DNA from: Saprospiraceae bacterium
GTDB lineage: Bacteria; Bacteroidota; Bacteroidia; Chitinophagales; Saprospiraceae
Assembly (NCBI GenBank): GCA_016710115.1
Contig: JADJLN010000004.1
Span: 186,001-250,000, forward strand
Direction: 5' to 3'
DNA: 64,000 nucleotides
Part shown: positions 46,983 to 56,651 of the stretch, piece after piece
How the letters are laid out: every line of letters starts with the position of its first letter
Numbering within the stretch: position 1 is the first letter of the stretch
Made by a program: the position numbers and the translations under genes
The notes under the pieces: model-generated
What the model saw: only the letters and a program-made list of their open reading frames with translations
The model's database searches: none
What the model was told of the DNA's origin: nothing

Positions 46983-48878
46983 TCAGGCGTCAGCCATTTC
47001 GGTCTGCAATTCGGCAGATGGCATCAGTATGTCCTCCAGGTCCTTTTCAACCTTGAGGTTATCAATGATAAACACCTGGCGTTGTGGTGTGTTTTTACCC
47101 ATATAGTATCCCAGGAGTTGATCGATCCGGGTGTCATCCCGCAAGACAACCGGGTCCAACCGGATATTTGGCCCAATGAAATCCTTGAATTCAGAGGGCG
47201 AAATTTCACCCAACCCTTTGAATCGGGTGATTTCCGGTTTACCTCGAAGTGATTTGATTGCTCTCTGCTTTTCTGTTTCAGAATAACAATAGAATGTCTG
47301 CTGTTTGTCACGCACACGGAACAAGGGCGTATCCAGTATGAAGAGGTGGCCATTTCGGACCAGGTCTGGAAAAAACTGGAGAAAGAAAGTGAGCAGGAGC
47401 AACCGGATATGCATCCCGTCCACATCGGCATCAGTAGCGATCACAACCTGGCTGTATCGCAGATCATCAATACTGTCTTCTATGTTCAGAGCATGCTGAA
47501 GGAGGTTGAATTCTTCGTTCTCGTAGACTACTTTTTTTGTCAGTCCAAAGCAATTCAGTGGTTTTCCTCTCAGGCTGAAAACGGCTTGGGTCTCTACGCT
47601 GCGCGCCTTGGTAATCGAACCGGAAGCGGAATCACCTTCTGTGATGAACAGGGTCGTGGCCAGACGTACTTCGTCCGCCACTTTTTCTTCATTGAAATGA
47701 TACCGACAATCTCGCAGTTTCTTGTTGTGCAGGTTGGCTTTTTTTGCACGCTGGTTAGCCAGCTTTTTTATCCCGGCGATCTCCTTTCGTTCCCGTTCTG
47801 ACTGAGAGATACGTTTCAGCAGCGCTTGTGCTGTCTCCGGATTCTGGTGGAGGTAATTGTCCAGTTCGCGGGAAAGGAAATCACTGACATAAGAACGTAT
47901 CGACGTCCCTGTCGGGCTCATGTTTTGAGAGCCCAGTTTGGTCTTTGTCTGCGATTCGAAAACAGGCTCTTCCACCCGGATACTGATGGCTGTGATGATG
48001 GACGCCCGGATATCCTTGGAATCGAAATCCTTCTTGTAAAAATCCCGAATCACCTTGACAATCGCTTCTCGGAAAGCTGCCAGATGAGTGCCACCCTGAG
48101 TGGTGAATTGTCCGTTGACAAAGGAGTAATAGTGCTCGCCATACAGATCGCCATGGCTCATAGCGATCTCCAGGTCAGGCCCATTCAAGTGGATGATAGG
48201 ATAGCGCAATTCCTCCTGAGAGGTCTTTTTGGTCAGCAGATCAAGCAGTCCATGCCGGGAATTGAACACCTTGCCATTGAAGTTGATCTTTAATCCGGTA
48301 TTCAGATACACGTAATTCCACAGTTGGGTTTCCATGTATTCCGGGCGGAACTTGTACTGGCGAAAGATCTCGACATCGGGCCGAAAGGCGAAGTAGGTAC
48401 CATTCGCCTCTGTCGTCTTGACGACCCGGGCATCTTCGATCAATTCCCCCTTGGAAAACTCAGCCCGTTTTAATTGACCATCTCGAACTGCATAGACCTG
48501 GAAGAATTCGGAAAGTGCATTCACTGCTTTTGTGCCAACCCCGTTCAGACCAACAGATTTTTTAAACGCCTGGGAATCATATTTCCCTCCTGTATTGATC
48601 CGGGATACACATTCAACGACCTTGCCCAGCGGAATACCTCGCCCGAAATCACGAACCGCAATGGTCCCGTCTTCCAGGGTGATATTGATCTCCCGACCAA
48701 ACCCCATGATGTATTCATCAATCGAATTGTCGATAATTTCCTTGAGCAGGATGTAAATACCATCATCCGGACTGGACCCATCACCCAGCTTGCCAATATA
48801 CATGCCGGGCCGCATCCGCATATGCTCCTTCCAATCAAGTGATTTGATCTGATCTTCTGTATATTGAATCTGACTCAT
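46983..48878 (-). CDS. parE: DNA topoisomerase IV subunit B
   Basis: 631 residues, GHKL ATPase plus TOPRIM. ATPase motifs: EIIDNSIDEY, DFGRGIPLGKV and VGLNGVGTKAVNALS. TOPRIM motifs: TLFITEGDSASGSITKAR and VVIATDADVDGMHIRLLLLTF. The C-terminal part has RFKGLGEISPSEF (a ParE-type form of the gyrase RYKGLGEM motif). It decatenates chromosomes with ParA/ParC. parC is not adjacent downstream, where lon lies instead; the Bacteroidota-type ParE/GyrB distinction is from sequence style. Confidence 0.9.
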   Translation of the reverse strand: MSQIQYTEDQIKSLDWKEHMRMRPGMYIGKLGDGSSPDDGIYILLKEIIDNSIDEYIMGFGREINITLEDGTIAVRDFGRGIPLGKVVECVSRINTGGKYDSQAFKKSVGLNGVGTKAVNALSEFFQVYAVRDGQLKRAEFSKGELIEDARVVKTTEANGTYFAFRPDVEIFRQYKFRPEYMETQLWNYVYLNTGLKINFNGKVFNSRHGLLDLLTKKTSQEELRYPIIHLNGPDLEIAMSHGDLYGEHYYSFVNGQFTTQGGTHLAAFREAIVKVIRDFYKKDFDSKDIRASIITAISIRVEEPVFESQTKTKLGSQNMSPTGTSIRSYVSDFLSRELDNYLHQNPETAQALLKRISQSERERKEIAGIKKLANQRAKKANLHNKKLRDCRYHFNEEKVADEVRLATTLFITEGDSASGSITKARSVETQAVFSLRGKPLNCFGLTKKVVYENEEFNLLQHALNIEDSIDDLRYSQVVIATDADVDGMHIRLLLLTFFLQFFPDLVRNGHLFILDTPLFRVRDKQQTFYCYSETEKQRAIKSLRGKPEITRFKGLGEISPSEFKDFIGPNIRLDPVVLRDDTRIDQLLGYYMGKNTPQRQVFIIDNLKVEKDLEDILMPSAELQTEMADA

Positions 48879-48993
48879 GGGTAGGTTTTAACCGGAGACA
48901 AGTCCATCAACTGAATGGACCGCTCCGCAAGATCGGAAGATGCGGGAAATAGATAGCAAATATACGTTATAACATAAAATGTTTTAAACAGCA

Positions 48994-49500
48994 GTGGACG
49001 AACATTGGTACAAACACCCGGCATTCCAGGATATCCTTGGATCGATCCGGAAGGAATGGCGGTGGAAGCTTATTTGTACAGGAAGTCTGATTCTTACCTC
49101 AGCCTCAGCCATTTGGGTGATTCCAGGGTGGTATGTCCTCGTGCCAATTGCCTTGCTGGCCGGGCTCATGAAGGCATTTTGGCAGGCGATTGCAACAGGA
49201 CCTCTTGACAGTTCATCAGTTTATCGTCTTTTACAAGGGCATTCGGAGGACATAATCTGGATTTACGGGTCGCTGCTTACCCGAGCGCCATTGGGCGTTG
49301 TTCTGTCAAAACACTACCGGGTCTATATCCAGACCAGGGATCGGAAAAGCTATACAATTCAGCTACCGGAGGATCGCTATCTCGTGGTGATGAAATGGCT
49401 GAATCGCGCTTTGCCCCATGTCATATTTGGCTGGGAGGAGCAACGTTACCAGCAATGGATACGCAGTGGAACATTGTCCGAATCAGGGGAGGGTAGTTGA
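48994..49500 (+). CDS. Small two-helix membrane protein, unknown function
   Basis: 168 residues with a GTG start at 48994. Two hydrophobic segments (about 26-44 and 46-66) form a hairpin near the N-terminus; the rest is cytoplasmic and mixed. IWIYGSLLTRAPLGVVLSKHY and DRKSYTIQLPEDRYLVVMKWLNRALP have the look of a PH-like/YcxB fold, but I cannot confirm a family. The 3' end overlaps the convergent lipoprotein gene by 18 bases. Confidence 0.6.
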   Translation: MDEHWYKHPAFQDILGSIRKEWRWKLICTGSLILTSASAIWVIPGWYVLVPIALLAGLMKAFWQAIATGPLDSSSVYRLLQGHSEDIIWIYGSLLTRAPLGVVLSKHYRVYIQTRDRKSYTIQLPEDRYLVVMKWLNRALPHVIFGWEEQRYQQWIRSGTLSESGEGS

Positions 49501-50454
49501 AAAGAGGTGACCGCCCGTACCCCCAACTAGCAGAGTAGATCCATAAAAAGCTGCCGTCGTCAGATCGATGGATGCACTTATGCCGAGCAGATTTACCCAG
49601 GTTGTGCCACCATCCCGGGTCAACCAGACCGTGCCGGCATCGCCCACCAGCACACCCGTATACTCGTCTTTGAATGCCAGACCCCGAAAAGGGGTGTCAG
49701 CAGTGGTCAATGCGTCGCCATTCCGGATTGTTGACCAACTGTGCCAGGCATCAGTGGTCTTGAGGATCGTACCACCATATCCGACCATATATCCAGTCAA
49801 CCCGTCGATCATTTCGATGGCCATGAAATTATCCCCGGTCAGATCGAGATAATCCCAGGATTCGCCTTGATCATCCGAATAAAACACCGCTCCATAGGCT
49901 GCTGCGATCAATCGCTGATTCGCACAGACAGCCAGATCATTGATCAGGTTGTCTGTTTCACGAAGATGGGAGACCTGATCAGTTGAATCTGCCCTGAACA
50001 GGTGCCCGAATTGAAAACCTGATCCACCACCCAGGATCACTGAACCATCGTTCAAGGGCACAATTGCCCGATTGATCCGCCATTCAGGCAATCGTCTGAA
50101 TGACCAAATTCCCGTATCCCGTTTTTCCCAGACATGGCCGTCCACTCCCGTCGTTACCCAGGTTCCTGAAGAATTCCTATTGAGGTCGAGAATGGCTTTG
50201 GTATCTTCCTGCAGGATTTGCCAGGTTTCGCCACCATTTGTCGTCAGCAGAATATATCCTGAATACCAGGTTTTTCCTCCCACGGCATAACCTCGTCCGT
50301 CCTGCCCAATGGACAGGTGGAAGACATCCGATGGCGCGTCATTTGGGACTAGATGCCAGGCAGTGGCAAGTCCTTCCATCTTGCAGGATTCGATCATGAA
50401 AGCGAGGAACAGCACACACGGCAGGGTATACAGCAGCGGGTTAATTTTCTTCAT
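49483..50454 (-). CDS. Exported BNR/Ycf48-like beta-propeller protein, possible lipoprotein
   Basis: 323 residues. The signal MKKINPLLYTLPCVLFLAFMIESC may end in a lipobox (Cys24), though Glu at -2 is unusual. Repeats such as LLTTNGGETWQIL, FYSDDQGESWDYL, LKTTDAWHSWSTI and WLTRDGGTTWVNL, with interspersed GYMVGYGGTI and GVLVGDAGTV, mark a seven-bladed Ycf48/HCF136-like propeller. Such proteins act as assembly factors in phototrophs; in heterotrophic Bacteroidota the role is unknown. Confidence 0.75.
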   Translation of the reverse strand: MKKINPLLYTLPCVLFLAFMIESCKMEGLATAWHLVPNDAPSDVFHLSIGQDGRGYAVGGKTWYSGYILLTTNGGETWQILQEDTKAILDLNRNSSGTWVTTGVDGHVWEKRDTGIWSFRRLPEWRINRAIVPLNDGSVILGGGSGFQFGHLFRADSTDQVSHLRETDNLINDLAVCANQRLIAAAYGAVFYSDDQGESWDYLDLTGDNFMAIEMIDGLTGYMVGYGGTILKTTDAWHSWSTIRNGDALTTADTPFRGLAFKDEYTGVLVGDAGTVWLTRDGGTTWVNLLGISASIDLTTAAFYGSTLLVGGTGGHLFSTTLP

Positions 50455-50493
50455 GGTCGAAACAAGAAATATAAGGTCGGAAGAAGGTACTGG

Positions 50494-50955
50494 TCAGGAA
50501 TTCGATCGCCAGCAAATACTACCCAGGTGATAAAACCCGGAGCGCCATGGTCCATCCATTCTGGAGTCCTTGATGCATGCCTTGAACACTCGTTCCCAGC
50601 CGCTATGATTGGTCAATGGAGCCTCATGTTTGGATGCATACCCGATATACATCAGATGACCTTGCTGGTCCCAGAATGCCTTGATCCATAATTTGGTACC
50701 TGGAGTATAAACGCCTTCCTTCTGGGCCATCACTTCGATTTGCTTGATAAATGGTTTCCAGAACGCGAACGCCTTCTCTGAATTATTGTCACAGACATTC
50801 AGCAGACTGGAGGGAAATTCCATTTGTAGGCAATCAAGTATGGACTCTGATTGGGATAACAAGAAGACCTGAGGTGTATCACACGGATGGCCTGACGGTT
50901 CGTACTGGTTGGCGGTCAGCCCCAACAGACAAATGTACGGTATGAAGAAAATCAT
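50494..50955 (-). CDS. Small exported protein of unknown function
   Basis: 153 residues from MIFFIPYICLLGLTANQ at 50955 (an ATG two codons earlier is equally possible). A short hydrophobic N-terminus suggests a signal peptide. The mature part contains several cysteines, and a central FWKPFIKQIEVMAQKEGVYTPGTKLWIKAFWDQQGHLMYIGY that looks like a folded alpha/beta domain. I do not recognise a family. It precedes the propeller gene by 39 bases on the same strand and may be co-transcribed. Confidence 0.55.
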   Translation of the reverse strand: MIFFIPYICLLGLTANQYEPSGHPCDTPQVFLLSQSESILDCLQMEFPSSLLNVCDNNSEKAFAFWKPFIKQIEVMAQKEGVYTPGTKLWIKAFWDQQGHLMYIGYASKHEAPLTNHSGWERVFKACIKDSRMDGPWRSGFYHLGSICWRSNS

Positions 50956-51056
50956 GAGCATTCCTCAAAACTAAGGACAATCCGTGGAATTCATTCATCT
51001 GGACAGCGGCAAAAGAACAGGAATCGAAGTCCATCCGGACCTTGTTTCTGAGTTCG

Positions 51057-51064
51057 TACCTTTG
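51057..51064 (+). promoter_or_regulatory. Candidate -7 box TACCTTTG for the acyl-CoA/BCKDH pair
   Basis: Full match to TAnnTTTG, 16 bases before the enoyl-CoA hydratase ATG. A CTTG at 51041-51044 is too close for a standard -33 element. Confidence 0.45.
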
Positions 51065-51080
51065 AGGAAATTTTTATCAC

Positions 51081-51857
51081 ATGGATATATCCACTCAGGA
51101 GGGCGAAGTCGCATTGACCAGGGAGGGACGGATTGCAACAATTACATTCAGCCATCCGTCGCACAATGCCATGCCTGGACATCAATTGAAAAAGCTTACC
51201 GAAGCGATCGACGAGGCTGGGCAGGATCAGGAGGTTGCCGTGATTATCCTCCAGAGTGGCGGTGATCGGACATTTTGTGCAGGGGCCAGTTTTGACGAAT
51301 TGGCTTCCATCGAAGATATTCAAACCGGAAAGCAGTTTTTTCTCGGTTTTGCCAATGTCATTCTGGCTTGCCGCCGTTGCCCCAAGATCATCATTGGCCG
51401 GATCCAGGGGAAGGCAGTAGGTGGGGGAGTCGGCATTGCAGCTGCTGTGGATTATTGTTTTGCTACAGCCTATGCCAGTATCAAATTGAGTGAATTGGCT
51501 GTGGGCATTGGTCCCTTTGTCGTTGGCCCGGCGATCGAACGGAAAATTGGAAATGCAGCGTTTCGTCAACTGGCTTTGCGTGCGTCAGATTGGATGAGCG
51601 CTGAATGGGCTTGTGAACAGGGGCTATATCAGGAATTATTCTCGAATCAGGAAGAACTGGATGAAGCGATACGTGCATTTGCCCGCAAACTGGAGACCTA
51701 CAATCCGGATGCAGTTGCGGAATTGAAGCGGGTGTTTTGGGAGGGAACTGAAGATTGGGAAAAGCTCCTGGACGCTCGTGCTGCTACCAGTGGTCATCTG
51801 GTGTTGTCCACATTTACCCGGAATGCGATAGCTGCTTTCAAAAATCGTACGGCATGA
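51081..51857 (+). CDS. Enoyl-CoA hydratase/isomerase family protein
   Basis: 258 residues. Crotonase motifs: FSHPSHNAM, the oxyanion-hole loops FCAGASFDEL and GRIQGKAVGGGVGIAAAVD, and SELAVGIGPFVVGP. The first catalytic Glu of classical hydratases (GGGCEL position) is Gly here, while a Glu remains in SELAVG. This pattern recalls methylglutaconyl-CoA hydratase-type enzymes of leucine breakdown. Its stop overlaps the start of a branched-chain dehydrogenase E1 gene (ATGA), which supports a branched-chain amino-acid role. The exact substrate is inference. Confidence 0.85.
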   Translation: MDISTQEGEVALTREGRIATITFSHPSHNAMPGHQLKKLTEAIDEAGQDQEVAVIILQSGGDRTFCAGASFDELASIEDIQTGKQFFLGFANVILACRRCPKIIIGRIQGKAVGGGVGIAAAVDYCFATAYASIKLSELAVGIGPFVVGPAIERKIGNAAFRQLALRASDWMSAEWACEQGLYQELFSNQEELDEAIRAFARKLETYNPDAVAELKRVFWEGTEDWEKLLDARAATSGHLVLSTFTRNAIAAFKNRTA

Positions 51858-53932
51858 CCTTGTCTACAACACGTTCCAGGGTGAGCCAGGATCTCCTGCT
51901 CCGCGCATTTCAGTTGATGACCACTGCCAAAACCATGACTGAGGTGTTCGAGGAGAATTTCAAAGTGGTCTCCAAATATGTTCATGCGACTTCTCGCGGG
52001 CATGAAGCAGTACAAATCGCGCTCGGATTGCAATTGCAACCGAAGGATTTTCTCAGCCTCTATTATCGCGATGATGCCTTCCTGTTGGCAATTGGTATGC
52101 AGCCGTTTGATCTCATGTTGCAACTGATGGCCAAGCGGGATGACCCGTTTTCTGCAGGTCGGACATATTATTGCCATCCCTCACTCCGGGATGATGACAA
52201 GCCGAAGATTCCACATCAATCGTCAGCAACCGGCATGCAGGCAATACCTTCTACAGGGATAGCACTTGGCATGCAATACCGGGAGAACATGGGTCTGAGC
52301 AATGACCAGCCCGGCGAGTATCCGATTACGGTCTGTTCGCTCGGCGATGCTTCGGTAACCGAGGGGGAAGTAGCAGAAGCGTTTCAAATGGCTGCCCTTC
52401 GACAGTTGCCCATCCTGTATCTCGTGCAAGACAACGGATGGGATATTTCTGCCAATGCAGAAGAAACCAGAGCGCAGAATGCATACGAATATGCCCGGGG
52501 ATTTCATGGGATTGAAGCCCGGACGATCGATGGGACCTTGTTTTCAGAGGCATATCTTGAATTTCAGGAGATCCTGGAGATCATGCGAACGGAGCGACGT
52601 CCATTCCTGGTTCATGCCCGTGTCCCTTTGCTGAACCATCATACCAGTGGCGTCAGAAAAGAATGGTACAGGGATGATCTCGAGGAGCATCAGTCACGGG
52701 ACCCATGGCCCAAATTACGCGAGCTGCTTCTGGAAGAGGGGTTTACAGAAGAACAACTCCTGGACATTTCTGCAAAGGCACGAAGTCTTGTGGAAGCGGA
52801 TTATCAGCGCGCATTGGCAAGTGAGGATCCCAGGCCTGAAGATCTGTTTACACACGATTTTGCACCGACCCCAGTTCTGGAGGAAAAAGGTGTTCGACAT
52901 CCGGAAGGAGGCGAGGAGAAAGTCATGGTGGATTGTGGCCTGTTTGCGATCGAAGAATTGATGCGTCAACATCCGGAATGTCTGCTGTATGGTCAGGATG
53001 TCGGGGGGCGATTGGGGGGTGTCTTCCGGGAAGCGGCAACACTTGCTCAGAAATTCGGTGATCATCGTGTGTTCAATACACCGATCCAGGAGGCATTTAT
53101 TGTCGGCAGCACAGTTGGGATGTCGGCAGTCGGCCTCAAGCCGATTGTTGAAGTGCAATTTGCTGATTATATCTGGCCAGGTCTGAACCAATTGTTTACG
53201 GAAGTCAGTCGCTCCTGTTATCTCACCAACGGCAAGTGGCCAGTCAACTGTATTCTTCGGGTGCCAATTGGTGCCTATGGAAGTGGTGGACCATACCATT
53301 CATCCAGTATCGAAAGTGTATTGACCAATATTCGGGGGATCAAGATCGCCTACCCGAGCAATGGTGCCGACCTGAAGGGATTGATCAAGGCCGCCTTCCA
53401 CGACCCGAATCCGGTGGTCATCCTGGAGCATAAAGGGTTGTACTGGTCGAAGGTGAAAGGCACCGAAACCGCGCGATGTGTCGAGCCGGCAGAGGATTAT
53501 ATTCTGCCGTTCGGGATTGGGAGGACGGTGCTCAAAGCCGAGTCGGATGCAATTCAACAGGGTCCTTCGCTCGGTATAGTCACCTATGGTATGGGTGTCC
53601 ACTGGTCACTCAATGCGGCTCGGAATTGGCCAGGGCAGATCGAAATATTGGATCTGAGGACCCTCTACCCATTGGACGAAGAAGCCATGATGGACCTCAC
53701 GGGTCGACATAACCGGATTCTGATCGTCACTGAAGAACCGGTCAATAATTCATTTGCGCAAAGCCTGGCAGCCCGAATTCAGCAACGATGCTTTGAACAG
53801 CTGGATGCACCGGTCCGGGTGATCGGATCTGAAAATATGCCGGCGATTCCGCTGAATATGACGCTGGAACTGACGATGATCCCCTCGGCAGAAAAAGTAG
53901 CTGATGCGATCCGGGAGGTCCTTGCATATTGA
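51854..53932 (+). CDS. Branched-chain 2-oxoacid dehydrogenase E1, fused alpha and beta subunits
   Basis: 692 residues from MTLSTTRSRVSQDLLLRA at 51854. The alpha half (about 1-340) has ATSRGHEAVQIALG and the thiamine diphosphate motif GDASVTEGEVAEAFQMAALR. The beta half (about 360-692) has EAFIVGSTVGMSAVGLKPIVEVQFADYIW and MTLELTMIPSAEKV. Fused E1 chains are common in Bacteroidota. It decarboxylates 2-oxoacids of Val, Leu and Ile; pyruvate cannot be excluded by motif alone. Overlaps the upstream crotonase by four bases. E2 and E3 are not nearby. Confidence 0.9.
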   Translation: MTLSTTRSRVSQDLLLRAFQLMTTAKTMTEVFEENFKVVSKYVHATSRGHEAVQIALGLQLQPKDFLSLYYRDDAFLLAIGMQPFDLMLQLMAKRDDPFSAGRTYYCHPSLRDDDKPKIPHQSSATGMQAIPSTGIALGMQYRENMGLSNDQPGEYPITVCSLGDASVTEGEVAEAFQMAALRQLPILYLVQDNGWDISANAEETRAQNAYEYARGFHGIEARTIDGTLFSEAYLEFQEILEIMRTERRPFLVHARVPLLNHHTSGVRKEWYRDDLEEHQSRDPWPKLRELLLEEGFTEEQLLDISAKARSLVEADYQRALASEDPRPEDLFTHDFAPTPVLEEKGVRHPEGGEEKVMVDCGLFAIEELMRQHPECLLYGQDVGGRLGGVFREAATLAQKFGDHRVFNTPIQEAFIVGSTVGMSAVGLKPIVEVQFADYIWPGLNQLFTEVSRSCYLTNGKWPVNCILRVPIGAYGSGGPYHSSSIESVLTNIRGIKIAYPSNGADLKGLIKAAFHDPNPVVILEHKGLYWSKVKGTETARCVEPAEDYILPFGIGRTVLKAESDAIQQGPSLGIVTYGMGVHWSLNAARNWPGQIEILDLRTLYPLDEEAMMDLTGRHNRILIVTEEPVNNSFAQSLAARIQQRCFEQLDAPVRVIGSENMPAIPLNMTLELTMIPSAEKVADAIREVLAY

Positions 53933-54039
53933 TCAGTTGATCATCCGATGGAGAAATGAGAATGAAAAATCCTGTTCCTTTACAATCTTATTGCTGACAG
54001 GCACAAGCCTGAATCCTTGATCTAACAAGACATAAAAAT

Positions 54040-54994
54040 ATGATCCGAATTCTAGCCAATGATGGTATTCATGCAACCGGTTTGAATCTGCTGAGGGAAG
54101 CCGGATTTCATGTGGATACCGATCATGTTCCACAAGATGACCTGAGTGCTGTTTTGCCAATCTATGATGCCCTCATCGTCCGCTCCGCTACCCAGGTTCG
54201 CAAGGATCTGATCGATGGATGTCCCGATCTGAAGGCCATCGCAAGAGGTGGTGTCGGTATGGACAATATCGATGTCGTTTATGCACGGGAAAAAGGTTTA
54301 CATGTGTTTAATACGCCGGAAGCTTCTTCACGCGCGGTCGCCGAACTGACCATGGGTCACATGCTTTCTCTGTCTCGATTTCTGCACCGAGCCAATCGGG
54401 ATATGCCTGCTCAGGGGAGCACGGCGTTCAATGACATGAAGAAATCCTTCAGCAAAGGGCGTGAGATTGAGGGAAGGACATTAGGGATTGTCGGTTTTGG
54501 TCGAATCGGGCAATCTCTGGCTCGGTTGGCATTGGGCGCGGGAATGAAGGTGATCGCTTCAGACCCCTATGTCCAGGAAACGGATATTGCCTGGCATATT
54601 GAAGGCTTCGGACAAGTCACCGTCAATATCAGGACCATTTCACTGGATGAGGTACTGGCCTCTTCAGACTTCCTGAGCGTTCACGTACCCTCTTTGGGGG
54701 GGCAAGCCGTTACTGGGTCAGGTTGAACTGACCATGATGAAAAAAGGGGCCATTCTGCTTAATTCGGCACGTGGAGGGATCATTGATGAAGATGCATTGC
54801 TCGAAGCACTTGACTCCGGTCAGATCGGAGGTGCTGGCCTGGACGTCTTTGTAGGCGAACCAGTACCGCGGGCTCAATTGTTGAATCATCCCAATGTCTC
54901 TGTTTCACCGCATATCGGTGCTTCGACAAATGAAGCCCAGAGCCGGATCGGGGCCGAACTGGCTCATGGGATGATTGAGTTCTTCCAGAAATAA
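54040..54994 (+). CDS. serA: D-3-phosphoglycerate dehydrogenase, short form (one frameshift)
   Basis: 317 residues after repair. NAD-binding motif GIVGFGRIGQSLARLALGAGM; catalytic Arg in LNSARGGIIDEDAL, Glu in GLDVFVGEP, His in VSPHIGASTNEAQ. The frame changes in the seven-G run 54696-54702; six G give PSLGGKPLLGQVELTMMKKG. No C-terminal ACT domain is present, so this is the short type without that serine-feedback module. First step of serine synthesis, feeding glyA. Ends 14 bases before a strong terminator. Confidence 0.92.
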
Positions 54995-55008
54995 ATTTCT
55001 GTGCGAAT

Positions 55009-55043
55009 AAAAAAGGGGGTGCCAGTCGACACCCCCTTTTTTT
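55009..55043. terminator. Strong bidirectional intrinsic terminator
   Basis: AAAAAAGGGGGTG (55009-55021) pairs with CACCCCCTTTTTTT (55030-55043) around an 8-base loop. It separates serA (plus) from the TPR gene (minus) whose repaired stop lies at 55059. Confidence 0.92.
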
Positions 55044-55058
55044 CTCTTATACCGGGCT

Positions 55059-56484
55059 TTACCTGGCAGCCCGTATCGTTGTCGACTCCTGTATCCAACA
55101 ACCTACATAGAACGACTGCCCTTCTTTCAGGCCGCGTTGGAAGATTTCCTCCACATTCGGCATATACCCGCTATACTGGTTGATCAATTTTGTGGCTTCG
55201 GCGGCAATGCCCCGGATCTATATTGCGGGCTACCTGCCACTTGTCAATAGCAGGCCAGGTAACAACCTGACTGTCCCATCCTCTGCCAGGCCCGCACAAT
55301 GGCCCGCTGGAAGCATAGAGTTTGCCGATCAGGATATAGGGCTCTCCCGAGTTGGGATCCAGTTTGGCAGCCTGGAGGGCAAACTGACGCGATTTGCTGA
55401 AATTCTTGAGGTAGGAATAATAGATTTTCGCAATCAACAAATGGTATTTGGATTTTTTATCCTGGTCATCTGTTTCTGACGAAGCCTTCTCAAACAGCTG
55501 TACTGCCTCCCGGTATTGCCCTTCCTGCAGAGCGTTGAAGGCCTGGCGGCCGGAGGATGTCTGGTCAGCATCCAGGCACTCGCGATTGATGAATTGACTC
55601 ATCCTGTTCAGTCGCGAATCCTTGACATCCACCTTTCCCCAGCGAAACCGACTGTAAACGGTCTTGACCACTTCGCAATTCAGCGAATCTTGCTGGTAAT
55701 CCGGATAATATCGATTGATATAATAGGAAGGAGGATAGAAGTCTTCCACAGCTTCGAACTCCTCCAATCGCACAGGTACGTAATCCTCTACGATGACAAA
55801 ATTGTCCCTTTCCTTCGCGTCAGCCAATCCCCTGGCCAGCACATCTCTCACCAGGGCCTGGTATGTCCGGGCTTCTTCAACCCCGATTTTTCCCTGATTG
55901 TATTGGCTGATCAGCAGGTCCGTGAACGGATTGAGAACAAACGCCTGGCTGTTGATTCCATTTTTGTCCAGGGTACTCTTGAACAACTGGTAGATTTCAT
56001 CATCAGTTGCATGCTTGCGAAAAGAGTAATAGAGATCAAATGCGAGGAGCCCATGCAAATGAGAATCATTTGGATAGCAACGAACAGCCTCCTTATACAG
56101 ATTGCGAATATTCTGGACATAGCCGGCACGTTCCAGCGAATCGGTGGATTTCTGGTAGAAGTCTTTATAAAACTTCACACCATCTGTGTATTGAATAGAG
56201 CGTTTGCCATCAGCTGCCGGGGCAAGCTGATATGCCCGTTGCCAATGAGGCCAGGCAGTCACCAGGTCATTCTCACGCAGAAACCCCCTGTATATGACAT
56301 GTTCATTCAAAGCATCCTCAGGGTATTCTGAATTGGAAAACGTAGTACAGCCTGAAATGATCGTATCCGTTTCCGGCGTCTTATACTTATCCGGAATGCC
56401 CGTATCAACCGTTTTTTCAACGATCTTCGGTGTGCAGGCAACCAGAAATGAAAACGAGGTCAAAAGGATAAACAAATTTCTCAT
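55059..56484 (-). CDS. TPR lipoprotein, paralogue 1 (one frameshift near C-terminus)
   Basis: The lipoprotein signal MRNLFILLTSFSFLVAC (Cys17) starts at 56484. TPR-like helical repeats run through most of the protein (HVIYRGFLRENDLVTAWPHW, AYQLAPAADGKRS, AFNALQEGQYREAVQLFEKA, AAKLDPNSGEPYILIGKLY). The uninterrupted frame ends at 55171, but removing one base of CCCC at 55210-55213 continues as IDPGIAAEATKLINQYSGYM to EGQSFYVGCWIQESTTIRAAR, stop at 55059. That tail matches paralogue 2. Repaired length is 474 residues. It is predicted to sit in the periplasm or outer membrane as a scaffold. Confidence 0.82.
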
Positions 56485-56600
56485 TGGATAATTTTGGAGG
56501 GACAAATGTAGTCTCTAAGGACAAACCCCTGTATGGCAACTGTGTATGACTCAGAGAACGATTAAAAGACAGTACACGCTAAATTGTTGTGTTTCACCAA

Positions 56601-56639
56601 AAAAAAAGGACCGCCTATGTCTTAGACGGTCCTTTTTTT
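56601..56639 (-). terminator. Intrinsic terminator between the two TPR genes
   Basis: AAAAAAAGGACCG (56601-56613) pairs with CGGTCCTTTTTTT (56627-56639), with further pairing into the loop. It lies 13 bases after the stop of paralogue 2, so paralogue 1 probably has its own promoter. Confidence 0.88.
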
Positions 56640-56651
56640 GGCAGAAAAAGC

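Noticed and set aside
54696..54702. Programmed frameshifting or phase variation at the G run in serA
   Set aside because: A housekeeping biosynthetic gene is an unlikely phase-variable target, and the same kind of indel is found throughout the window.
55516..56331. 271-codon plus-strand frame opposite TPR paralogue 1
   Set aside because: It is antisense to a protein with signal, TPR pattern and a paralogue; no motif of its own.
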